A stretch of 64,000 nucleotides of DNA, taken from Streptosporangium sp. NBC_01495. GTDB lineage: Bacteria > Actinomycetota > Actinomycetes > Streptosporangiales > Streptosporangiaceae. Positions 1-7,763 of this stretch are shown here, in pieces (the first letter of the stretch is position 1; every line of letters starts with the position of its first letter). The position numbers were made by a program, and so were the translations under genes. The notes beneath the pieces were generated by a model. It worked only from the letters and a program-made list of their open reading frames with translations, searched no databases and was not told the origin of the DNA. Where the stretch lies: the NCBI RefSeq assembly GCF_036250735.1, contig NZ_CP109430.1, positions 1,860,001-1,924,000 on the forward strand. The letters run 5' to 3'.

Positions 1-1083
1 GGGGCTGGAGCAGGTGACGGAGGGGGAGCCGCCGGTGCCCGTGCCGGTGAATCCGAAGGTGGTCGAGCCACCGCCCGGTATCGATCGGTTCCAGTCGACG
101 TTCTTTGCTGTGACGGTGGACCCTGACGTGGTGTGCGTGGCGTTCCACAGGCTGTTCACGGTGCTACCGCTGCCGAGCGTCCACCTCGCCGTCCAGCCGT
201 TGAGGGCGGCCGAGCCCGGGTTTCTCACGGTCACCTCGGCCTGGAAGCCGCCCGACCAGGAGCTGACAGTCCGGTAGGAGGCGGTGCACGCCCCGCCGGG
301 CCCCGGCGTCGGCGTCACGCTCGGGGTGGGAGTGGGGTTCGGGGTCGGGGTCACGGTCGGGTTGGGCGTGGAGCCCGGCCGGCCGACGCCGGTCACCTGG
401 CCGTTGCCGCCGTCGAAGACGACGTCGGAGCAGTTGTAGAAGGTCTCCGCGCTGTCGGAGCGCTTCCACACCGAGTAGATGATGTGGCGGCCCGACTTGC
501 CCGACGGGAGCGTGGCGTTCCAGTAGTAGTGGGCGTCGTTGGTGCCCGGAGAGCCGACGCTCTGCGGGTGGTCGGCCGTGTGGAAGGGCTCGCTCTCCAG
601 ATCGTCCCAGGTCAGTGCTCGGTTGGGGTTCCAGCCGTCCCTGGTGATGTAGAGGTAGAACCAGCCGGGGTGTGCGGCCCACTTGTTGTACTTGAACTGG
701 ATGGACGCGCCCGAGGTCAGATGCGTCACCGGCCAGTCGGCACTCGGGAGGTCGAACCCGCTGTAGCCGGGGTTGCCGCCGCTGCACACCTGGCCGTCGG
801 GGATGAACCCGCGCGTTCGCCCGGCCCCGTCGGACCGCAGCAGGCTGAACCAGTTGTACAGCGAGTTGGCCCCGCTCTGGGCCACCGCCGCCGAGCACGC
901 CGGGTTGATGGGCACGATGTTCCCCTGCGGGGAGAGACCGTCCTGCCAGCAGAAAAAGGTCCGGCTGCCGGGCGTCATCATGGCGCCGTGCGCCGAGGCC
1001 GGCTGGGGAATGAGGACGACGGCGAGCAGCGCGGTCATGAACGTGACCACACCGGCGACAGCCATACTTCGCCATTTACGCAC
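1..1083 (-). CDS. Lytic polysaccharide monooxygenase (AA10) with C-terminal CBM2, truncated by the window edge
   Basis: Secreted copper enzyme that oxidatively cleaves chitin or cellulose. Reading on the minus strand from GTG 1083 (preceded by AAGGGAAGG) gives a Sec signal peptide ending ASA, followed at once by His-Gly-Ala-Met-Met, so the mature N-terminus is the histidine expected for the copper brace. The AA10 domain fills roughly residues 33-210 and shows AAHPGWFYLYITRDGW and SAETFYNCSDVVFDG, both characteristic blocks. A Thr-Pro linker (PTPNPTPTPSVTPTP) leads to a family 2 carbohydrate-binding module beginning CTASY and containing the VDWN block. 361 codons are visible; the stop lies beyond position 1. 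An ATG at 1065 is a possible alternative start but would shorten the signal peptide n-region. Substrate (cellulose or chitin) cannot be decided from sequence alone. Confidence 0.93.
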   Translation of the reverse strand, partial: MRKWRSMAVAGVVTFMTALLAVVLIPQPASAHGAMMTPGSRTFFCWQDGLSPQGNIVPINPACSAAVAQSGANSLYNWFSLLRSDGAGRTRGFIPDGQVCSGGNPGYSGFDLPSADWPVTHLTSGASIQFKYNKWAAHPGWFYLYITRDGWNPNRALTWDDLESEPFHTADHPQSVGSPGTNDAHYYWNATLPSGKSGRHIIYSVWKRSDSAETFYNCSDVVFDGGNGQVTGVGRPGSTPNPTVTPTPNPTPTPSVTPTPGPGGACTASYRTVSSWSGGFQAEVTVRNPGSAALNGWTARWTLGSGSTVNSLWNATHTTSGSTVTAKNVDWNRSIPGGGSTTFGFTGTGTGGSPSVTCSSP

Positions 1084-1410
1084 AGAATTACCTTCCCTTT
1101 CGAGGGGTGACGAGTCGCTGATCAATGGCGGTGAGGCGCTCACGCGAGACGGACTCTAGGCGGCCGGTCCCGGGGTGTAAACGGAGCGCCTTTCCCGCGG
1201 TGCGGTAACGGCTCGTCGTACCAGCTCAGGGAGGATGCGAGGTGGTTTCGCCGGATGAAAGGTTCACAGTCGGAGCACGTCGCGGTGAGCTTTCGCGCGA
1301 GGGTCTCCACGGCGCGGGAGAACGCCGTGCGGGAAAACGGAAGACCGGCCGGAAGGGGGTTCCGGCCGGCCTTCGCCGCGAGGGCGGGTCCGGGATGAAA
1401 TCCCTTTCCC
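1084..1410. other. Intergenic region, no gene seen
   Basis: Between the oxygenase start and the repeat array behind the GNAT gene. The oxygenase promoter must lie here, but I see no convincing -35/-10 pair. The open frames present have biased, low-complexity translations and look like chance. Confidence 0.5.
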
Positions 1411-1539
1411 GGTGGGGCTGTCGTGTTCTTCCCGCTGCGGCTTTCTCCTTGCCGGCGGGGTTGCCGCGTTCTTCCCGTCACGGCTTTCTCCTTGCCGGTG
1501 GGGCTACCGTGTTCTTCCCGCCGCGGCCTTCTCCAGCGC
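1411..1539. repeat. Three 43-bp tandem repeats overlapping the 3' end of the GNAT gene
   Basis: The landmark GTTCTTCCC recurs at 1425, 1468 and 1511, giving a 43-bp period with a few substitutions between units. The rightmost unit contains the last codons and the TAG stop (1504-1506) of the minus-strand acetyltransferase; the other two extend downstream of it. The array therefore looks like duplication of the gene's tail. Confidence 0.85.
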
Positions 1540-1983
1540 GGGTCCCGAGAGCCGGTACCTGTCCCATTCGCCGAGCGGTTCCGCGCCGATCGCCCGGTAG
1601 AAGTCGATGGCCGGGGTGTTCCAGTCGAGCACCGACCACTCGAAGCGGCCGTAGCCGCGCTCCACGCAGATGCCCGCCAGTTCGGCGAGCAGCTTCTTGC
1701 CGTACCCGCCGCCCCGGTGGTCCGGATGGACGAAGAGGTCTTCGAGATAGATCCCGTGGGTGCCGAGCCAGGTTGAGTAGGAGACGAACCAGATCGCGAA
1801 CCCCGCGATCCTCTCCCCGTCGACGGCGATGTGGCAGAACACGCTGGGGGAGGGGCCGAAGAGCGTCTCGTGGAGCAGGTCGTCGGTGTTCTCGACCTCG
1901 TCCAGCGCTTTCTCGTACTCCGCGAGTTCACGGATCATGTCGATGATCGCCGGGACGTCATCCGGCGTTGCGGGGCGAATCAT
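1504..1983 (-). CDS. GNAT-family N-acetyltransferase
   Basis: 159-residue acetyl-CoA-dependent N-acetyltransferase of the GNAT fold, resembling the diamine/spermidine acetyltransferase subgroup. The acetyl-CoA pyrophosphate loop is visible as HPDHRGGGYGKKLL (the R/Q-x-x-G-x-G/A motif), preceded by the beta4 strand LEDLFV. The C-terminal block EWSVLDWNTPAIDFYRAIGA is the usual acceptor-side and beta6 region of this subgroup. Full family length (about 150-165 residues). Start ATG 1983 fits the canonical MIRPATPDDVPAI opening. The last residues lie inside a tandem repeat unit, so the very C-terminus may have been remodelled. Monocistronic as far as can be seen; substrate unknown. Confidence 0.9.
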   Translation of the reverse strand: MIRPATPDDVPAIIDMIRELAEYEKALDEVENTDDLLHETLFGPSPSVFCHIAVDGERIAGFAIWFVSYSTWLGTHGIYLEDLFVHPDHRGGGYGKKLLAELAGICVERGYGRFEWSVLDWNTPAIDFYRAIGAEPLGEWDRYRLSGPALEKAAAGRTR

Positions 1984-2148
1984 GCCCGAAGTCTAGGCGC
2001 GGGTCATGGCCGGACCGGGCTAGTCGGGCCAATAAACCGGATTTTTGGTGATAAAACGGGCTATGTAGGGTCGAATGGCCGTACGGGGGACTCCTCCCGT
2101 AAGTTGTCTGCTGATCGAAGTGCGGGTCGTTGAGAGAGGCGGGTCACC

Positions 2149-2367
2149 ATGTCGACAGAGCCCAACGGGGAGCGGCTGGCGGAGCTCAGGCAGGCGTTCG
2201 CGGCCATCGACACCGATGGCGACGGGTTCATCACGGAGCGGGAGTTCGGTGAGCACTTTCCCGCCCTGCCCGCCGACGCCATCGGGTCGCTGAACCAGAG
2301 CGGCGACTCCGACGGCGACGGCCGCTTCTCGTTCGAGGAGTTCGTCCGTCTGGTCTCCCGCGACTGA
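2149..2367 (+). CDS. Small EF-hand calcium-binding protein
   Basis: 72-residue acidic protein with two EF-hand loops: DTDGDGFITERE (about residues 21-32) and DSDGDGRFSFEE (about 53-64). Both keep the Asp/Asn-rich positions 1, 3 and 5, Gly at 6 and Glu at 12, so Ca2+ binding is expected. No signal peptide is visible, so it is probably cytoplasmic. ATG 2149 follows GAGAGAGG at normal spacing. Such minimal calmodulin-like proteins are common in Streptomyces and relatives as calcium buffers or sensors; the partner is unknown. Confidence 0.9.
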   Translation: MSTEPNGERLAELRQAFAAIDTDGDGFITEREFGEHFPALPADAIGSLNQSGDSDGDGRFSFEEFVRLVSRD

Positions 2368-2374
2368 TCCGCCT

Positions 2375-2437
2375 CCCGCTCCCGGAACCGGCCGGCCCTG
2401 TCCGCTCGCGGAACCGGCGGTCCCTTCCGGGAGCGGG
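2375..2437 (+). terminator. Inverted repeat downstream of the EF-hand gene
   Basis: CCCGCTCCCGGAA (2375-2387) is exactly complementary to TTCCGGGAGCGGG (2425-2437), a 13-bp stem with a 37-nt loop, starting 8 nt after the stop. There is no U-tract, as is common in high-GC actinomycetes. A related GGGAGCGGG block recurs near 2454. Confidence 0.55.
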
Positions 2438-2554
2438 AACCGGTGGTCCCGCCCGGGAGCGGGTGCCGTGTCCTTTTCCGGAAGGTCTCGCCCACCCCGC
2501 TCGGCGTCGCCGCGGGTCCGGCCGGAGCCATCGGCGGAACGGGACGGGCAGGGG

Positions 2555-2923
2555 TCAGCGCGGGACGGGGACGTGCCCGTCGGAGACCTCGCGCATCGAC
2601 TCCTCGACGGTGGAGTCGATGGGGAACGCCTCTCGCAGCCTGGTCAGGTCGAGCAGGCGGCCGAGGAATCCGTGCACGCCGACGAGGCGCAGCCAGCCTT
2701 TTTGCTCGTAGGCGCGCCGCAGGCTCGTCAGCAGCACCCAGATGCCCGTGGAGTCGCAGAATCCCAGCCCCGTCGTATCGACGACCAGGCAGATGTGACC
2801 GCGCCTCATGAAATCCGCGAGTCTCTCCTCGAGCAGGGGTGCCGAGGACTTGTCCAGATCGCCGATCAGGGTCACCACGGAGAAGTGCGGGTGTGTGTCC
2901 ACGGTTACGGAAAGTCGAGTCAT
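2555..2923 (-). CDS. STAS-domain anti-sigma factor antagonist
   Basis: About 122 residues, one STAS domain of the SpoIIAA/RsbV type. Such proteins bind an anti-sigma kinase and release a sigma factor when dephosphorylated. The phospho-acceptor region is visible as LGFCDSTGIWVLL, with Asp-Ser-Thr-Gly in the conserved position. The start at ATG 2923 (MTRLSVTVDTHPHFSVV) fits the fold; the frame stays open a further 36 codons upstream, but that part has no domain character. No cognate anti-sigma kinase or sigma gene is adjacent, so its partner must be elsewhere. Confidence 0.88.
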   Translation of the reverse strand: MTRLSVTVDTHPHFSVVTLIGDLDKSSAPLLEERLADFMRRGHICLVVDTTGLGFCDSTGIWVLLTSLRRAYEQKGWLRLVGVHGFLGRLLDLTRLREAFPIDSTVEESMREVSDGHVPVPR

Positions 2924-3223
2924 ATCGCCCCGCTGTCTACGGCAGTTGGAGACAGCGCCCTGTCGGGAGCCGTACGAAGGACGGGTGCCATTGGTCCTAC
3001 CGTACGCCCGTCGCTCATGACAGTTCAACAAGTGATTGCGAACCGTCGGCGGTCAGGAGGCCCGGCGGCCGGCCGCCGCGACCCGTTCCGGGACATCACC
3101 GTCCCAGGTCGTCGCGGTGAGAAGGGCCTCGGCGTCCTCACCGCGGACGCTCACGCGGAGTGACGGACGGCGGGCCCGCCGCGGGTGCCGTTTGCCCCAT
3201 CCGTCCCCGGGCACGCCAGGAGG
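2924..3223. other. Divergent intergenic region between STAS gene and acetate kinase
   Basis: Carries the promoters of both genes. No clear operator or hairpin was recognised. A short minus-strand reading frame ending at 3053 is discussed among the rejected items. Confidence 0.4.
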
Positions 3224-4336
3224 ATGGGAACCACTGATCCGGCGGTGCTCACCGTCAACGCGGGATCGTCGAGCCTCCAACTCCACCTCGTCCGGGACGG
3301 TCAGGTCCTGCGCACCGAGCACAGCGAGCGGAGCCCCGACCCCGGGGCGGCCGAGCGGGCGATCGCGGACTTCCTGGACGCCGCCCCCGACACCGGCCTC
3401 GCCGCGGTCGGCCACCGCCTCGTACACGGAGGAGAGGCCGTACGGCGGCCGGCGGTCGTCGACGACGGCGTGCTGGAGGCGGTGGGGGAGTACGCCGACC
3501 TCGCCCCGCTGCACGTGCCACCCGCGCTCGCGCTCGTCAAGGCCGCCCGGCGCAGGTTGCCCGGTATTCCGCACGTGCTCTGCCCCGACACCGCCTTCCA
3601 CGCCGGACTCCCCGACAGCGCCGCCACCTACGCGCTGCCCGCGGAGTGGAGGAGCCGCTACGGCCTGCGCCGCTACGGCTTCCACGGTCTGTCGTACGCC
3701 TGGGCGCTGGAGCGGGCCGCGGAGATGCTCGACAGGCCCGCGCGCACCCTCCAGGTCGTTCTGACCCACCTCGGCGGAGGCTCCTCGGTGTGCGCCGTCC
3801 GCGAGGGCCGCAGCGTGGACACCTCGATGGGGTTCACCCCGCTGGAGGGGGTCCCGATGAGCAGGCGGTCGGGGAGCGTCGATCCCGGCATGCTGCTGTG
3901 GCTGCTGTCCGATTCCCGGCTCACGCTCGACGAGCTGCGCGACGGCCTGGAACGCCGGTCGGGGCTGCTCGGGCTCTCGGACGGGAAGTCGGGCGACACC
4001 CGGGAACTGGTCGCCTCCGGGGATCCCGCCGCCGTGCTGGCCCTGGAGGTGTTCGAGCACCGGGTGAGCCGGGAGATCGCCGCCGCCGCGACGAGCCTGG
4101 ACCGGCTCGACGCGCTCGTGTTCACCGGGGAGATCGGCTGGGACCAGCCGGAGGTCCGCGAGGGCGTCTGCCACAGGCTCTCGCTGCTCGGTGTCGGGCC
4201 GCCCGCCCGTACCGACCTCGATGCCGACGGGACGGTCAGCGCGCCCGGCGCGGCCGTGCCCGTGCTGGTGGTCCGGCCCAGAGAGGAACTGCAACTCGCC
4301 CGGGAGACCCTCGGCGCGCTCGGCCGGCACCCGTGA
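3224..4336 (+). CDS. ackA: Acetate kinase
   Basis: Cytoplasmic enzyme interconverting acetate + ATP and acetyl phosphate + ADP. About 370 residues, slightly short of the usual ~400. Family blocks in order: VLTVNAGSSSLQLHL (phosphate-1 region), AVGHRLVHGGE (with the conserved Arg), CPDTAFHAGLP, YGFHGLSY (conserved His), LTHLGGGSSVCAV (phosphate-2), MGFTPLEGVPMSRRSGSVDP and a C-terminal VFTGEIGWDQPEVR in place of the usual FTGGIGEN block. The start is uncertain: AGGAGG abuts ATG 3224, while GTG 3185 and GTG 3245 are also in frame. No phosphotransacetylase or phosphoketolase gene is adjacent, although one of them usually supplies acetyl phosphate. Confidence 0.93.
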   Translation: MGTTDPAVLTVNAGSSSLQLHLVRDGQVLRTEHSERSPDPGAAERAIADFLDAAPDTGLAAVGHRLVHGGEAVRRPAVVDDGVLEAVGEYADLAPLHVPPALALVKAARRRLPGIPHVLCPDTAFHAGLPDSAATYALPAEWRSRYGLRRYGFHGLSYAWALERAAEMLDRPARTLQVVLTHLGGGSSVCAVREGRSVDTSMGFTPLEGVPMSRRSGSVDPGMLLWLLSDSRLTLDELRDGLERRSGLLGLSDGKSGDTRELVASGDPAAVLALEVFEHRVSREIAAAATSLDRLDALVFTGEIGWDQPEVREGVCHRLSLLGVGPPARTDLDADGTVSAPGAAVPVLVVRPREELQLARETLGALGRHP

Positions 4337-4346
4337 GGATCCGGCG

Positions 4347-4488
4347 CGGGATCGGGGCACCGCCCAACGGTCTCCGCCGCGAAGCCTGACGGCACGCACG
4401 GCATGTACGGCACGCGTGGGATCGGGGCACCGCCCAACGGTTTTCGCCGCGAAGCCTGACGGCATGTACGGCACGCACGGCATGCGGC
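4347..4488. repeat. Two 71-bp direct repeats downstream of ackA
   Basis: The landmark GGGATCGGGGCACCGCCCAA occurs at 4347 and 4418; the two units share most positions, including GCCGCGAAGCCTGACGGCA. They are followed by shorter GGCATGTACGGCACGCA-type repeats. Non-coding in both directions as far as I can judge. Confidence 0.85.
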
Positions 4489-4570
4489 GCGTATGGCACG
4501 CACGGGATTTCGCGGGGAAACGGTCTTCGTCGCCCTGAAATCCGGTGGGTTCGCCCCCGATCCCTCGCGG

Positions 4571-4631
4571 GGCGGCCCGCGCCTTCCGTGTCTCTGCCGT
4601 GCTGGGCCGGGACGGGAAGGCGCGGGCCGCC
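4571..4631. terminator. Long perfect inverted repeat between convergent ackA and CBM48 gene
   Basis: GGCGGCCCGCGCCTTCC (4571-4587) pairs perfectly with 4615-4631, a 17-bp G+C-rich stem with a 27-nt loop. Lying between converging genes, it is most simply a bidirectional terminator, although the long loop and repeat-rich surroundings are unusual. Confidence 0.5.
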
Positions 4632-4705
4632 ACGGTGATCGCGGAGACGGTGGAACGGTCTGTCCCGCGAAAGGACATCCCGTCCTACGAGCGGTCACCG
4701 AGGCG

Positions 4706-5098
4706 CTAGGAGGCGGCCACCGAGGCCGTGACCGGCTGCCCGGCCGAGAGCGTCTGCCGCATCGGCTTGCCGACGGTACGCGTCGCGCCGGGGCCTTCCG
4801 GCGCCTCCTGGACGTCCGCGGGGTTGATCCGGCCGCCGTGCTCGTCGTGGTGGTCGGCGTCCGCGTCGTCGAACCACACGCCGCCGTCCGCGAGGTAGCG
4901 GAAGCGGATGGGCTGCCGCGCGGGAACCATCAGGCTCACCTGGTAGGTACCGTCGTCCCTGCGTTGCATGGGATGGGCGTAGGGGTCCCAGTCGTTGAAG
5001 TCGCCGACCAGCGAGACCCCTCCGACGGTCGGGCTCTCCGCTATGGTGAAAGTCAGCTTGACCTGGCCGTTCTTGGTCGGCTTACCGCGCTTGATCAC
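4706..5098 (-). CDS. CBM48-like (isoamylase early-set) glycogen-binding protein
   Basis: 130-residue protein consisting essentially of one early-set immunoglobulin-like domain of the CBM48/AMPK-beta kind, which binds alpha-glucans. Visible landmarks are SLVGDFNDWDPYAHPM (the GxFNxW signature), GTYQVSLMVP and IRFRYLADGGVWFDD. The start is GTG 5098, chosen because a strong AGGAGG lies 6 nt upstream; the frame runs further upstream without domain character. No catalytic domain is attached, so a role in glycogen binding or as an accessory subunit is an inference. No glycogen enzyme is adjacent. Confidence 0.85.
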   Translation of the reverse strand: MIKRGKPTKNGQVKLTFTIAESPTVGGVSLVGDFNDWDPYAHPMQRRDDGTYQVSLMVPARQPIRFRYLADGGVWFDDADADHHDEHGGRINPADVQEAPEGPGATRTVGKPMRQTLSAGQPVTASVAAS

Positions 5099-5244
5099 TG
5101 AAATCCTCCTGACATCACTGTCTCCGTGCGTAACGTGCCGTGATCTTGGTTGCGGAAAGACGTGAAGATCACGCCACCTGCCGGATCGCGCCGACATGGA
5201 CGTGACGCGACCGGGAGGCCGACGCCCAGTCACGGCCGAGCCGT

Positions 5245-5260
5245 CGATCCATATGGATCG
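5245..5260. promoter_or_regulatory. Perfect 16-bp palindrome, candidate operator
   Basis: CGATCCATATGGATCG is fully self-complementary and sits in the divergent promoter region (5099-5390) between the CBM48 gene and the uridine-kinase-like gene. A second, interrupted palindrome CCGAT-N5-ATCGG lies at 5295-5309. Both fit dimeric repressor sites, but no regulator is encoded next door. Confidence 0.5.
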
Positions 5261-5390
5261 TTACCGCCTGTAGCGGCGGGACAACCCGGACAGACCGATA
5301 TTTGATCGGCATCACGTCCGACCTTGACCCGGTCGTGATGGTTGACCCGCCCCTGGCCGGAGGCGGGCGCGCGTCGGCCAGGATGGTGGG

Positions 5391-6020
5391 GTGGACATAC
5401 GGCCTATCTCCCCGTCGTCGCTGGTGGAGGAACTCGCTGACCGGGTGGCCGCCGAGCCCCGCGACTCCTGGGTGCGCGTCGCGCTGGACGGGGCTCCGGC
5501 GGCACGGCCGGAGGAGCTCGCCGACGCGCTGGCCGACCCGCTCCGGCTGCGCGGCAGGGAGGTGCTCCGCGTCTCCACCGCCGACTTTCTGCGCCCGGCC
5601 TCGCTCCGCTTCGAGTACGGCAGGACCGACCCGGACTCCTTCTACACCGACTGGTTCGACTACGGAGGGCTGGTCAGAGAGGTCCTGGGGCCGCTCGACC
5701 CCGGCCGGTCGGGGAAGGTGCTGCCCACGCTGTGGGACAGTGCCATCGACAGGGCCACCCGCGCGCCGTACGTCACGGTTCCCCCGGGGGGTGTGCTGCT
5801 GCTGGCCGGGCCCCTGCTGCTGGGCCGGGGACTGCCGTTCGAGCTGACCGTGCACCTGAGGCTCTCGCCGGGCGCGCTCGCCCGGCGCACCCCGGACGAG
5901 CGGCACTGGACGCTGCCCGCCTACGCGCGCTACGAGGAGGAGGTCGCCCCGGCGCGGGTCGCCGACGTGGTCGTCCGCGTCGACGACCCGAGACATCCGG
6001 CCCTGGTCACACCGTCATGA
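5391..6020 (+). CDS. Uridine-kinase-like P-loop protein (function unproven)
   Basis: 209 residues, matching an actinobacterial family usually labelled uridine kinase-like. Recognisable blocks: WVRVALDGAPAARPEELADA, REVLRVSTADFLRPASLRFE, DPDSFYTDWFDYGGLVREVL, LPTLWDSAIDRATRAPYVTV and GVLLLAGPLLLGRGLPFELT. The P-loop position (LDGAPAARPEELA) lacks the GxxGxGKS/T lysine, so ATP-dependent kinase activity is doubtful. GTG 5391 was taken as start with GGTGGG upstream. Monocistronic; the upstream palindromes at 5245 and 5295 are candidate regulatory sites. Confidence 0.75.
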   Translation: MDIRPISPSSLVEELADRVAAEPRDSWVRVALDGAPAARPEELADALADPLRLRGREVLRVSTADFLRPASLRFEYGRTDPDSFYTDWFDYGGLVREVLGPLDPGRSGKVLPTLWDSAIDRATRAPYVTVPPGGVLLLAGPLLLGRGLPFELTVHLRLSPGALARRTPDERHWTLPAYARYEEEVAPARVADVVVRVDDPRHPALVTPS

Positions 6021-6052
6021 GCCGTCTCCCGGCGGAGGGAACGCGAAAGCGG

Positions 6053-6190
6053 GCGGAGCCGGACTCGGAGCCGGGACGAGCGGGGCCGCAGCCGAACCGG
6101 AAGCCAGGACGAGCCCGGAGCCGGACCTCGGAGCCGGGACGAGCCCGGGGCCGGACGTGTAAGACCGAACGAGCCTGGGACCGGAGCCGG
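6053..6190. repeat. Degenerate GGAGCCGGGACGAGC repeats after the uridine-kinase-like gene
   Basis: The core CGGAGCCGGGACGAGC and its variants (GGAAGCCAGGACGAGC, GGAGCCGGACCTC) recur at least five times at irregular 15-35 nt spacing. No coding function seen. Confidence 0.65.
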
Positions 6191-6201
6191 ACGCGGGAGC
6201 G

Positions 6202-6226
6202 GGGCGTGCCCCCTTGGGACACGCCC
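6202..6226. terminator. Hairpin between convergent genes
   Basis: GGGCGTG (6202-6208) pairs with CACGCCC (6220-6226) around an 11-nt loop, placed between the converging gene ends at 6020 and 6252. Confidence 0.6.
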
Positions 6227-6251
6227 TGCCTTCGATTCTCCGGCGGCGGCG

Positions 6252-6548
6252 CTACACGCCCGCGCGCGAGGGCATCCTGCCCTCGGAGTACGAACCGCGG
6301 AGCGACTCCTGATCCGCGGAGGAGCGCGTCTCCTCGCGGGTCTCCTCCATGCGCAGCGCGATCCCCATCGCGAAGAAGGTCGGTGCCCACTCGCCGATGA
6401 AGATCCCCCAGCGGTCCGCCCGGTCGACGCCCGCCTTCTCCGCCGACTGCGATGCCAGCCACGCCACGAACGACAGGCCGACCGAGGCGACCCCGGCGCC
6501 GTACATCATGCCGGAACTCACGCCCATCTTGTGAAGCATACTGATCAT
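6252..6548 (-). CDS. Small two-TM membrane protein, unknown function
   Basis: 98 residues. Two hydrophobic segments are visible, near residues 11-35 (MYGAGVASVGLSFVAWLAS) and 50-70 (WGIFIGEWAPTFFAMGIAL), followed by a charged tail rich in Glu, Arg and Ser. ATG 6548 is preceded by GGGGGA at good spacing; a later ATG at 6539 is possible. Similar short membrane proteins of unknown role are widespread in actinomycetes. No functional motif recognised. Confidence 0.75.
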   Translation of the reverse strand: MISMLHKMGVSSGMMYGAGVASVGLSFVAWLASQSAEKAGVDRADRWGIFIGEWAPTFFAMGIALRMEETREETRSSADQESLRGSYSEGRMPSRAGV

Positions 6549-6634
6549 TTCATCCCCCTGATGACGGTTCGTTCTTATGGTTACCCCGGGAAACAATGGA
6601 TAACCGAAGGTGACAAGCCGCAGATGGGAGCTCC

Positions 6635-6907
6635 TCAAGGCATGCGGGTCCCGTCGCCCTGGGGCGTCTCGCGCGGCCCCGCGTGGTTCCGCTCGCCCCC
6701 CTCGCTCAGGCGCTTGAGAAGGTCCTCACGCCTGGCTTCGAGCTCACCGACAAGGTTCTCCTGCTGGTCGGCCTGATTGATCAGCATCGCCCGCTCGACG
6801 GCGTCGGTGGGGCCGACCTCCCCCACCTGCACGCGCAACTCGGCGACCTCGGCACGCAGTCTCTCCAGGTCCTCTTCGACCTGCCGCAGTTCTTCCTGAA
6901 GACTCAT
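6635..6907 (-). CDS. Small coiled-coil protein, unknown function
   Basis: 90 residues, almost wholly alpha-helical. Residues 1-30 (EELRQVEEDLERLRAEVAEL) show heptad spacing of Leu and Val, and a second helix near residues 45-72 (QENLVGELEARREDLLKRL) repeats the pattern. No cysteine and no signal peptide. ATG 6907 was chosen because the helical region begins there. The same-strand gene at 6252-6548 follows after 86 nt, so co-transcription is possible. Confidence 0.7.
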   Translation of the reverse strand: MSLQEELRQVEEDLERLRAEVAELRVQVGEVGPTDAVERAMLINQADQQENLVGELEARREDLLKRLSEGGERNHAGPRETPQGDGTRMP

Positions 6908-7042
6908 CCACTGCCCATACCCCTGCTCGCGGCCTCGACTCCACGGCCCCGGCCGTCGTGCCCCGGTCCCGCGACCCCGGTGACCGGGAAGAGCTCCGTG
7001 CGGTGACGGGAACCCGATCGGCCCGGCCGGTGTACCTCCCGC

Positions 7043-7720
7043 ATGAGACGAATCCTTTTCCTCCTCGCGTTCATCGTCCCCCTGCTGGCCCTCGGTGCCC
7101 CGGCGCGGGCGGGAGGCTGGGCGCTCACCGTGATGGACCCGGTCCCGGCGACGAGTCCGGACACGACGTACACCCTCGGTTTCTGGCTGCTCCAGCACGG
7201 CACCCACCCCTACGAGGGCAGCGACCTGGGTGAGGTCGCGCTGGAGTTCACCGACGGCAAGAGGAGTCTCCGGTTCCCCGGCGTGGCGCTGAAGGAGCCG
7301 GCCCACTACGCCGCCGCGGTCTCCCTGCCCAAGGGCACGTGGGAGGTGAAGGGGATCCAGGGCTGGTTCGAGCCCTACCGGATCGGCACCTTGACCGTGC
7401 CGGGACAGCTGAGGGTCGCCCCGGCTCCCAGGGAGTTCAGGCAGATGATCGCCAACCAGTCGCCGCAGGAGTACTGGGGCGTGATCCGGCCGCCGAGCGT
7501 TCCCCTCGGTGACGTCACCCCCGGCGTCCCTCCCTCCAGGGCCGCCACCCCCACACCCGTCGCCGCCCCGGCGGCGGCGCCCGCCGGAGGCTCGCCCGGG
7601 GAGACGACCACCGTCGCGATCGTGGAGCAGCGATCCTGGTGGCGGCCCTCGTACGTGGTGACGGCGCTCCTGGGGGTCGCCGCGCTCGCCGCCCTCGCCT
7701 ACCGGGTACGGCGACGCTGA
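7043..7720 (+). CDS. Secreted, C-terminally anchored protein of unknown function
   Basis: 225 residues. N-terminal signal peptide (MRRILFLLAFIVPLLALGAPARAGG, about residues 1-23), an extracytoplasmic domain of about 120 residues with WALTVMDPVPATSP and LGFWLLQHGTHPYEG, a Pro/Ala/Thr linker (about 158-188) and a C-terminal membrane helix (YVVTALLGVAALAALAYRV) ending in RRR. The topology suggests a cell-surface protein held by a single helix. The domain resembles a conserved actinobacterial group of unknown role. Divergent from the coiled-coil gene. Confidence 0.75.
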   Translation: MRRILFLLAFIVPLLALGAPARAGGWALTVMDPVPATSPDTTYTLGFWLLQHGTHPYEGSDLGEVALEFTDGKRSLRFPGVALKEPAHYAAAVSLPKGTWEVKGIQGWFEPYRIGTLTVPGQLRVAPAPREFRQMIANQSPQEYWGVIRPPSVPLGDVTPGVPPSRAATPTPVAAPAAAPAGGSPGETTTVAIVEQRSWWRPSYVVTALLGVAALAALAYRVRRR

Positions 7721-7763
7721 CCGTCGGGGCGGGGCCGGGGGAGCGGCTCGCCCACGGCCAGGG

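Noticed and set aside
3053-3214. Short minus-strand frame ending VPERVAAAGRRAS
   Set aside because: Looks slightly protein-like (ALLTATTWDGDVPE) but has no clear start, no ribosome site and no neighbours.
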